Positions 38,941 through 48,885 of a DNA stretch of 64,000 nt are shown one piece after another (the stretch's first letter is position 1; each line of letters starts with the position of its first letter). Under the pieces are notes generated by a model, which ran no database searches, was not told the origin of the DNA, and saw only the letters and a list, made by a program, of their open reading frames with translations. The stretch covers positions 21,697,741-21,761,740 of the forward strand of contig NC_072454.1 in assembly GCF_027596085.1 (NCBI RefSeq). Direction: 5' to 3'. A program made the position numbers and the translations under genes. The stretch is from Anoplopoma fimbria. Its lineage: Eukaryota > Chordata > Actinopteri > Perciformes > Anoplopomatidae.

Positions 38941-39411
38941 GGCCGTTTCTCAATACCAAGTATGGTCAAGTATGGACTTGCAAACTTGCAAGTTCATACT
39001 TGGATAGTTCGACTCGGGAGTACAAACTCCCGAGGACGGGAGGACGCAGTACGGTCATTTTGCAATTGGAACAGCAGCGAACTTGATGACGTCACCAACA
39101 TCACGACGTCACCAACTCAGCTCGTCGGTCCCGCCTACTCCGGTTATCTTCAGTCATATATATTGACAATAAAACGAAATATGATATAAAACACAACCCT
39201 GCCTTTTTTCGTTTTCATTTAGAAAATATTAAAATATTAATATGTATATGTTTTGTGTTACATCTGCAACCACAACCACAGAGACACCGGAGCCAGCGGC
39301 ACATCTGGAGAGGCCTTGCCGAGATCAGGCTGCTGTCAGCGGGCTGCATGAGCACCACCGCCCGGTCTCCTCTCTGGTCCTCTCATATCTCTATATCTAT
39401 CTATATCTATA

Positions 39412-39463
<52 letters not shown>

Positions 39464-39931
39464 CGGTATATATATATATATATATATATATGGTATCATC
39501 TCTGGTCCTCTCATATCTCCGACAAACGTCGGCGCTTTTTTCAAACAGGCTCTATCTTGATAAATTGACCGCATATTTTAAGTCTTAACAACTACATTCT
39601 CGCTTAAAAAAATGTTAAAACTAAATTCCGTTACACAACAACAGCAGTATTTAGACAGTTATAACTGACAGTTGTGAGCCGTCTCCGCTACTGTCGGCTC
39701 TTGTTTGCTGGTGAAATGCATTCTGGGATACTTGGCTGTCCAAAGTCCACACAAGTCTACTCCGATGCATCCCCGATATAATGGGCGGAGCGAGGACACA
39801 TCCGGGTATTTGGACCGTACTTGGCTGGATGCGAACTTGTGTATTGGAACAGTACTTGGGCCGCGCTAGATGACGTTTCACAAGTTCACGAGGACACAAG
39901 TACAGAGAAGTTCACATATTGAGAAACGGCC
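38941..39931. mobile_element. Non-autonomous TIR element nested in the solo LTR
   Basis: Terminal inverted repeats GGCCGTTTCTCAATA (left) and the complement of TATTGAGAAACGGCC (right), 991 bp. Subterminal CAAGTAT/AGTACTTG motifs recur at both ends. It contains (TA)n microsatellites and no transposase. I see no clear target-site duplication. Confidence 0.82.
39400..39492. repeat. (TA)n microsatellite
   Basis: Two TA runs separated by TCTCCGG within the nested TIR element. Confidence 0.95.
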
Positions 39932-40419
39932 ATGAGCTTAAATTCTGAGAGTTGATTACAGAGCAGATGCAGCTGGGTGGGCAGGTGAGTGTGGTTGAGC
40001 TAATGAGGTAGGAGTGACTGAGAGGTGAGTGTGAGGCAGAGACAGGGAGTGGCTGGCAGGTGAACTGAGTGAGCTGATTAGGTGAGTGTGAGGCAGAGTG
40101 ACAGGAGTGAGCTACTGACAGGGGAGTATGGAAGCAGAATCTGTGACAACTGGAGTGAGATTATAACTGGGAGTGTTAAATAAAGAGCAGTGATTGGTCA
40201 GCAGATCTCAGAGTTCAGAGATATAACCATAACCATGTCAGTCCATGCAGTACTTTAAAAAATATGAAAATAATCTTGAAACTTTATTTGGTAGTTCTCT
40301 GGTAACCAGTGAAGAGAATCCAGTACATCAGTAATGGCAACCCAGGCCAGTGAAAGCTCAGACCCATTGATCAGCAGGTTCCTTTATATGAATCAATATT
40401 CATGAGATGTTTGGTTGAA

Positions 40420-40612
40420 CATAATAATCAATCCTTTATTAGTCCCACAATGGGGAGCCCATTTAACCCATCCCGGAACATGAAGGCGGGGAGCAACTTG
40501 GGGTTAGGTGTCTTGCTCAAGGACACCTCGCTGCCAGTAGAGGGGTTTGAACCACCAACCTTGTGGTTACGGGACAAACGCTCTACCTCATCCATGATCC
40601 ATGCGTGCACAT
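40420..40612 (-). mobile_element. tRNA-derived SINE
   Basis: On the minus strand it has an A-box-like GAGGTAGAGCG and a B-box-like GGTGGTTCAAACCCC at tRNA spacing. A tail follows with GTGTCCTTGAGCAAGACACC and ends in AATAAAGGATTGATTATTATG. Confidence 0.8.
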
Positions 40613-41339
40613 TTGTCGATTGTTATTTATAAAGGGAACATTGCCTGCAGGTTTGCAAATGCACAGTTTTAATTGTTTGATTTTCTTTTGGGAGCACATA
40701 CACTTTAAGTATGGATCCTAGCACTGTTTAATAAATGAGACCACTGATCTCTGTTCTTGCTACCAGTAAAGAGTCTCTGCTGCATCTTGAACCAGCTGGA
40801 GGTGAGATAAGACTGACTACTATCTGATTACAGAGACAGAATCCCATTAATCTAGACAAGAAAGTATAAAAGCATGAGCTATGGTCTCTTCAGTATGGTA
40901 ACGGGACAGATAGAAATCATGGAAATAGGTTGTGCTGACAACAGAGTTGATTTATCTATCAAATTTTTAAAATCAGAATCAAAATAGTTCTCACGGGGTA
41001 ATTTACATTAAATGACAGAAGCCAACAGTGTTGGTTTGTGTGTTGAAGAAGATTGCAGGGACGAAGATCAAAACCTCAGTTTTATTCTGGTTTAACTGTC
41101 AGAAGCTTTTTGACTTCCTTGCAGAGAAAGAGGCCATATTACCAACAGAGGCTGGGGAAACACTCTTCTTCCTTCAGATCATTTTAACTCATTGTTGTTC
41201 TCTCTCTCATTGAGTCTCTTTCCATAAATGTTCATGTCTGAATGAAGCTGTAAGGTCAATGTAAAAGTCTCCTCTGTCTGAATGAATAAATGTCATCACT
41301 TTAACAAATACATGGAGACAATGTTACATATTTAATGTC

Positions 41340-42077
41340 TGATAAGGGCTTAAAGACCCAGTCTGGACCCTGTGGTTTAAACGGACCAGAACCACTGATG
41401 GATTTTATCTCTAACTGGTCTACAACATGAAACCTTCCTGCTGGCTTCATTTATAACTCTAGAGGTGAATTCATGTCCTCTTTTAAAGTCAATAACAGTG
41501 TTGGAGTGTTGATGTTGTCAGTGATGAGGAGCTTTATGTTCTCAGGTTTGTTCCAGTGTGTCAAAGTCTCAGCAGGAAGAGGCTGTGGGTTAAACTTTAA
41601 CATGGATCATATAAAGTCATATAAACATGATACAGCTGATCTTTGAACTGGGTGCTGCAGGTTCAGACTGGTTTATTAAATGTTGGAGTATGACAGCAGC
41701 CTGCAGAAGCAGAGGACTGAAGAAGAAGAAGAAGAAGAAGAAGAGGATTTAATCCTGATGGAGCTCATCGTCCCACTCAGATCAACAGAAAACTATTTTT
41801 CCACACAGACTGGGTCCAGACAGCAGAGAGCGAAGTGGAACTTTTATTCATTCCAGTGTGTTTCATGACAAACGAGCTGATCTTTGTTGGTTCATGTGTT
41901 GACCTCCTGTCTTTGATAATGACTCCACAGAACAAAGTTTATCTGACAACAAGTACTTGAAACTACAGCTGGCTGTCTTTAAAGTCTACATGCAGAAACA
42001 GATTAGATTTCCTGATGAGACACAAATCAAATGAGACTGAAGACTAATGAGGAACCCGTCTGTCTGTCTTCATCAGG
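41340..42077 (+). promoter_or_regulatory. Possible 5' flank or UTR of the NLR gene
   Basis: The composition (CTGCAGAAGCAGAGGACTGAAG, (GAA)n, CTGTCTGTCTTCATCAG acceptor-like end at 42077) resembles what I recall upstream of fish NLRC3-like start exons. If correct, about 6.7 kb of repeat now separates it from exon 1. Low certainty. Confidence 0.25.
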
Positions 42078-42179
42078 TGGTTGCAGGTTATCACCAACAT
42101 GAAAAGGTATCACACTCAACACTTTACTTTACATTTGATACTGTTTTACCCTTCAACATATTAATTCTTACTAACTTGA

Positions 42180-43295
42180 TGTTTACTGTTTCTCTGCTAC
42201 TTACTAACTTTGGATTACAGTTGTTAGTATCAAAGTTTGGATCTAATCTAACACACTCCAAAAATGAATGGTTTAAGATTAATGTCATATGAACAACTTC
42301 TTTGCTGAGAAATTTAGTTTCCTGTAAGAAATTTTGACTATGTTTTGAGTGGCTTTGGAAGCTGTTCATCATTCTGTAATTAGGTTTATTATTGGTGGTG
42401 TTTATAGCACTCATGCATCCTGTTGAAAACAGGATTTTCCTGGCTAAGACTATAAAGCTTTGGTAAACTACCACCTTACATCATCTTTGGATTGGAACTT
42501 TGGATCTAATCTAACACACTCCAATGAATGGTTTAAGATTAATGTCATATGAACAACTTCTGCTCTTTAGCTCGCAAGAAATTTTGACTGAGTGGCTGGT
42601 ACTGCCCGAAGACGGTGCATATATTAACAGCTCTAAGACAGCTGTATCATTTAGGTTAATTTCGAGTTCATTTTGGGTTAGTTTGGGGTTCATTTGAGGT
42701 ACATTTGAAAAAAAAAAGTGAGTCCAATCGCCAAGATATTATTATGGTGTCAAAAATATGAACTTCAGAGCAGATTAGAAAACTTTAACTAACTGCTTTC
42801 TTTGAGAAATTGACGTCAGATTTAACATGGAGTCTAATGGAGCATTTGGTTGGAATTCAATTTGCTTTCAATCACATGGAGTCAAATGTGTAAGACTGTT
42901 GGATTCCATAGACACATGTCTACGACCAGCACATTATTTCCTAGGTTCTTTTCACAAAATGGTTTATGAAGAGTGAAAATTGTGGCGATAGGAGCAAGTT
43001 GTTTGGAAAAATTACAGAAGATTTTACAGCTCATCTGCATTCATTCCATCCAATACACGCCCATTATAAAATCTGAAAAAGGCTTACATTCTTCTGAAAC
43101 TTAAACCCTGATGTCATGAAATCTGTGCTATCAAAATACCCATTTTGCCCACGTTAAAGTATGACGAGTCAGTCTGAGCCCAAAGTTGAGTGTTTTTAAG
43201 CTCTCTCCATGCCCAAAACACATTCATCTCTATGGGGAAATTTCTCGCCGTTTTTCCCGGTTCCTAGTAGAAGAAGAAATTGTTGTAGTAATAGT

Positions 43296-43331
<36 letters not shown>

Positions 43332-43927
43332 CTGATCACTGTGTAAACTGCTGGGCGAATCTCTGAGAAAAGTCATAGCACACGATTCCCGATTTGGCCG
43401 CACGTTTTGATGTATTTTGATGCATTTGCTGGCAACGCTGTGGGAGGAGTAGTCGGACAAAATATGCAGCGGAAGATGGAGAATAAGTCGAACTAGAAAA
43501 TGCATTTCCTGCTGAAAAGTAGTAGTAAAAGTAGTAGTAGTAATAGTAATACTAGTAGTAGTTATAGTATTAGTAGGAATAGTAGTAGTAGTAGTTGTAG
43601 TAATAGTAATAATAGTAGTAGTAGTAGTTGTAGTAGTAGTAGTAATAGTAGTAGTAATAATAATAGTAGTAGTAGTGCTGAGTCACTGTTGGCCATAACT
43701 GGCCAGAACTTAAAATCTGTAAGTCATATTGATTTAATAACTTCATTTTGAGAATCCCAAGAATCTTCTGAAGACGTAGACATGTAATTTGTGTGGATAG
43801 TTTTAAAAATGAAATTGGGGCTATATGAATTCAATTGAAATGAAATTAATTGAAGAAAACTGAAAATTAGAAATTATGTATGAGAGAGTGGAAGAGATCG
43901 AGATATAGAGAAACAGAGATTAGAGAA

Positions 43928-43964
<37 letters not shown>

Positions 43965-45095
43965 GAGGAAGAGAAAAAAAAGAGAGAGAAGACAGACAGA
44001 CAAACAGAGAGGAAGAGAAAAAGAGAGAGAGAAAGAGACAAACAGACAGACAGGTAGATAGAGAGACAGACAGACAGCTGGGCTGAACAATTTGATAGTT
44101 GAACGTTTTCTGTAGCTGAAAGTATGCAGAACTAGTTAGATGCCAAAAACGTACAGAAGAAATATTAGAAGAAGAGGAAGAAGATTAAAGTTTAGAAGAA
44201 CTGTTGGAATGCTTAATCAGCATTCCAAAAATTAAAGCTTAGAAGAACTAGCTGTCAAACTCCTTCCCCTAATCGTAAAACCATGAGTCCAATGGACAAC
44301 ATTTTGATATCTTCCGAAAGATAAGACTGATGAGCGCAGAGATGTACTTTTTATGTTTGCTTCAGAGCAGATTAGAAAACTCGTACTTTCTGCTTTCTTT
44401 GAGAAATTTGTCTTCAGATTTAACATTGAGTCTAATGGAGCAGTTAGTTGGAGTTCATGTTGCTTTCAGGCTCATGGAGTCAAATGTGTAAGTCTGTTGG
44501 ATTCCATAGACACATGTCTATGACCAGCACAACATTTCCTACGGTTTGATCAGAAGAAAATTGTATAAGGAGGGAACATTTTGGGAAAGAGAGCAAGTTG
44601 AAGCAAGAATATTTTTCTCTCTCTCTCCACTCTGGTGATGACATCATACACTCTAGGTCTAAACATTCCGTGCAATACACACCCATTATAAAATCAGAAA
44701 TGGTCTGAAAAAAGCATAAAAGTTCAATTGTGTAAAAATAAAAAGTGTAAAAGATATTTAAAATGCTGAATCATAGCTTAATAGTTGAAGGTTTTCTCAC
44801 ATTTTTAAAGTTTAAATGGTGTCTGTAGCTGAAAGTATGCAGAAGCATTAGGCTTTCAAAGTTGAAGAAGTTTGAGGATTTGAAGATTTTCTCCATAGCT
44901 TAACCAAAAAAGCTTAATCATATTAAAAGTTTAAGGGTTAGAAACAAGAAAAGTCATAGCACCCATGTCCTGAAAGAGCTGAACAATTTGATAGTTGAAT
45001 GGTTTCTGTAGCTGAAAGTATGCAGAACTAGTTAGATGACAAAAAATGTACGGAAGAAATATAAGAAGAAGATTAAAGCTTTGAAGAACAATACT
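42180..45095. repeat. Cluster of related dispersed repeats with microsatellites
   Basis: Segments repeat within the cluster. GGATCTAATCTAACACACTCC plus AATGGTTTAAGATTAATGTC occurs at 42239 and 42503. GTGTAAGNCTGTTGGATTCC plus ATAGACACATGTCTA occurs at 42889 and 44486. GAACAATTTGATAGTTGAA occurs at 44085 and 44981. TAG/GTA trinucleotide runs lie at 43296-43330 and 43518-43676, and GACA-rich repeats at 43930-44080. The serine-rich frame over the TAG run is not a gene. Confidence 0.8.
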
Positions 45096-45431
45096 TGGAA
45101 TGCTTAATCAGCATTCAAACAATAAGCCCGCAGGATTATATAATTTGTGCTGTTGTTAAGTGCTCATGTCTTAAATGTATGACGTATGCAGAACGGACAA
45201 TCAGTGTTGTAGTTGTACATGTGGCGCTCTCAGTAATTATACACATAAAAAGGAACGTATGGCGTCGTTCTTTGAGTGTTCACTCGTCAGTAAAATAGAC
45301 CTCTACAGGCATTACACTATGGACTAGCTCCAGATATCAGATAAAAGACTCAATCTGCAGCTTTTCACTCTGAACAAAATAAATATTTTGTTTTCTACTC
45401 AAAATACGACACAACCCGAGACATTAATTAT

Positions 45432-48349
45432 CCAGTCTCAATATCTCAGGCGTAAGTCCTGATTTCAGTGACCTTATAGCTCCAACCTTTTGAATCAATA
45501 TGACAGACAACGACTTGGCGATATATGGGTAATTTATTAAAAAGGGAATATAATGAATGTACGACAAGATTATTAATTAAAGAACAATACAAAACATGAA
45601 TGAATGGATTTCAGATAATCAGGTAATATTATATCAAATAGTGAAGGAAAGTTGCGGGTTCCTCTTTCTCCTATCTCTGCTCTATCTGGTCAATCTATAT
45701 TATTATTCAGAGCTTTTATATCTCCTACACCAACTCTGGATCACAGTACGGTACCTGTGGCTCTCAGCTGGCTCTCAGCTGGCTCTCCGCTGTCTCCGGG
45801 GTTCTCCCTCAGTCAGCAGGCAAAAGTCTCTGAATTCTTTGGGTCTTGCTTCAAGACGGGTGTTGGATCCGGTCCAGTGTGTGGAGAGGGATGGAGCTCT
45901 GAATAGTTCGCTAACTGAGGCTACTCGCTGATATTCTCTAACTAATCTCGTTTTGGCCTAAACGATAATAATTAAAGTTGATGTCTCACGAGATCAGCAG
46001 ATCTTCACTAAAAATAAGGCGTGCTTGAAAGAATAATTCTAAGATGTTCCAAGGAGTTTGAGGAGGAAAAATACTGGCAAAACTGCTGTTCTAAAATAAA
46101 ATAACACTTAACAAGACACCTAACACGGACAAAAACGAAAAGGACAAGAGGACAGGAGGAATAAGAGGAAATAAGAGGAAATAAGAGGGTGAACAAAGCA
46201 AATCTCCTGGTTTTATCTGTTCAAGATAGGTGTCGGGTCCCAGGGTGTGGCTTAATTTTATGGCTTTGTTTTTGTCAAGATTTGGGATTCCTTTGTCCCT
46301 AGTGTCGGCGGTCTTGTTTAGTAAATTGACTAATCTAACATTTTAAACAAATAACCCACATACTTTTCTTCACTATGAGTTTAACAGACCTTACACACTT
46401 GTACGGATACAGAGATGGAATTTCAGTTACATACATTTGGTATACAGGATTAACAGAGGTCATGCATGTCCGATATGTGTTATTTCCAATTGACCACTGG
46501 AGGGCAATATGGTCACATGATGAGTCCGATCTGAAATATATGAAAATGAATTTAACTCTGTTTTCCACTCCACAATTATGGGAAAAAGATGTGTCATCCT
46601 GAAATCAAATGCCCAATACTTTGATTGGGGTTATTGAAGGTTTCACAGACTTGTGCAGTATTATACAGGGATACAAGGAATAATTGCAGAGATACTAAGG
46701 GTCAGTTCCTCTTCCTTGACCCAAGTAGTTTATGATGTGACCTGGGAAGACCAGATGTTCAGTTATCAGATAGAAAAGAGAGGGGGAGGAGAGGAAGAAG
46801 GTTATTCATTGGTTCGGATTTTCCCGGGCTGACTTCGTATCTTGACTTGAGATCTTCCTCTCAGCCTGTGGAGTGTCAGCCCTGCTAAAGTGTATTGAAA
46901 CCTCCTCTGTAGAGATGAAATGCCAGAGAGGGGGGGGGAATTAATGTCTCGGGTTGTTAGTGACTTCAGGCCTCTCCAACCTCGCTACAACTGTATACGT
47001 CTTTGGAGTATTCAATAACCCCACTCAGTGTTTCACATTTGGTTTCATGAAAATACGTCTTTCTCCCGTCTTTATGACGTGGGAAACAGAGTTAAAAATC
47101 ATTTTTCTGATATTTCAGATCGGACTCATCATGTCACCATACTGCCCTCCAGTGGTCAATTGGTGATAACACATATCTGACACGCATAACCTCTGTTAAC
47201 TTCTGTATACCAAATGTATGTAACTGAAATTCCATCTCTGTATCCATACAAGTTTGTAAGGTCTATTAAGCTCATAGTGAAGAAAAGTATGTGGGATATT
47301 TGTTTAAAATGATGGATTAGTTAAGCTACCAAACCAGAACACACCGAAACTAGGAAACAAAGGAATCCGAAATCTTGGCAGAAACAAAGCCATAAAATCA
47401 AGCCACACCCTGGGACCCGACATCTATCCTGAACAGATAAAACCAGGAGATTTCCTTTGTTCATCCTTTTGTCCTTTCGTTGTTCGTTTATGTTATATGT
47501 GTGTCTTTTTAGTCTAACGGAGCTCCTTACACGTGACCGTTATTTTATTTTTTGAAACAGCAGTTTTGTCAATACTTTTCCTCCTCAAGCTCCTTTGAGC
47601 ACCTTAGAAATGTTCTTTTAAGCAAGCCTTATTTTATTTTTAGTGTACATCTGTTGATCTCGTGAGATATCAACTTTAATTATTATCGTTCAGGCCAAAA
47701 TGAGATTAGTTTGAGTATATCAACGAGTAGCCTGAGTTATCAAACTATTCAGCGCTATATCCCTCTCCAAACACCGAACTGGATCCAACGCCCGTCTTGA
47801 AGCAAGACACAAAGAATTCAGAGACTTTTGCCTGCTGACTGAGTGAGAATCCCGGAGACAGCGGAGAGCCACCGGTCCCCGAACCCTCAACTTCACCCTC
47901 TTCACCTCCGACGGACCGGAAAGTCCGACGGCAGACCTGAAACTACCAGGATCGCTAAGCAACTGCAGGGACCCGCAAAAGGCATCTGGACCCCACGGCA
48001 CAAAGAAAGGAACTATCAACGTTACTATGATCCAGAGTTGGTGTAGGAGATATAGAAGCTCTGAATAATAAATTAGATTGACCGGGTAGAGTAGGGATCA
48101 GATAAAGAGGAGTCCGCAACTTTTCTTCACTATTTGATATAATATTGCCTGGTTATTTGAAATCTATTCATTCATGATTTGTATTCTTATTTAAAAAATA
48201 ATCCTGTCATCCATTCATTTAATTACCTTTTTAATAAATTACCCATTTATTGCAAAGTCGTTGTCTATCATATTGTTTCAAAAGGTGGGAACTATGAGGT
48301 CACTGAAATCAGGACTTACGCCTGAGATATTGAGACCAGATAATTTGTT
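45432..48349. repeat. Large imperfect palindrome (long inverted repeat)
   Basis: The left arm (about 45432-46540) is the reverse complement of the right arm (about 47110-48349), with a spacer near 570 bp. A 29-bp stretch pairs perfectly near the outer ends (45446-45474 with 48297-48325), and CCAATTGACCACTGGAGGGC (46486) pairs with the region at 47144-47163 near the inner ends. Indels and substitutions are frequent in between. No intact coding frame is seen. It may be a foldback element or two retroelement ends placed head to head. Confidence 0.9.
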
Positions 48350-48811
48350 ACCAAATTATTGATCGTATTTTTATTTGTTTCTTCTATTCAGAAGTGGTGC
48401 CCTGCAATTTTTTTACGTAAGCAATCTTTTTATTTGAACGTTGTTATTAACAACGCTACAGCTTTATCGTTCCTTATTCAAGAAGATCAGAAACTCCTGC
48501 AGACACACATCAACCATCGGTTCCTCAATATTCAACGCTGTTGTTCAACTTCAAATCCAAGCCTAATTCCGCTAATCATCGATTCCCAGAACTTCATCAT
48601 CGAAACCCTATCTCCCTCAACCTTGTTGTTTTACTTGGAAGAGTGTCCACTATTTCCACGACATGACCAGTACATCATTACCTTTCCACTGTTAAATCTT
48701 GTCACCATGACCTGTTTTTGTTACCTTTTCCCATTCCATGATACCATTAAAAATACTCATGCCATGACAGTTAACCTTATTGGAATACGCTTCCAATGCT
48801 TATTCCAATAA

Positions 48812-48885
48812 AACAGAGAGGAGGGAGTCCCGCCCTCTAAAACCACTCTGCGTGGGGAACATGACAGCCAGACCAAAGCTCAGAG
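48812..48885 (+). pseudogene. NLR exon 1 remnant without start codon
   Basis: The frame [20 protein letters not shown] leads to a GTGAGA donor at 48886 in phase 2, matching exon 2. TAA at 48809-48811 lies in the same frame immediately upstream, and the sequence before it (TTCCAATAAAA) is unlike NLR coding DNA. The 5' part of the exon, including ATG, seems to have been replaced. Confidence 0.7.

Larger units (their letters stand above)
38596..40148 (-). mobile_element. Solo LTR (minus orientation) carrying a nested element
   Basis: Ends are TGTAACGG...CTGTGACA with a perfect 5-bp target duplication ACTGG (38591-38595 and 40149-40153). A minus-strand AATAAA lies at 38659-38664, which sets the orientation. 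Without the 991-bp insertion the LTR is about 560 bp. It was assembled from the two flanks of the insert. Confidence 0.8.

Noticed and set aside
43500..43751. Serine-rich 83-codon frame
   Set aside because: Translation of a TAG/AGT trinucleotide repeat.
48359..48811. 150-codon plus-strand frame ending at the NLR junction
   Set aside because: Not similar to NLR N-termini, lacks a good donor in the right phase, and adjoins the palindrome; treated as repeat-derived.
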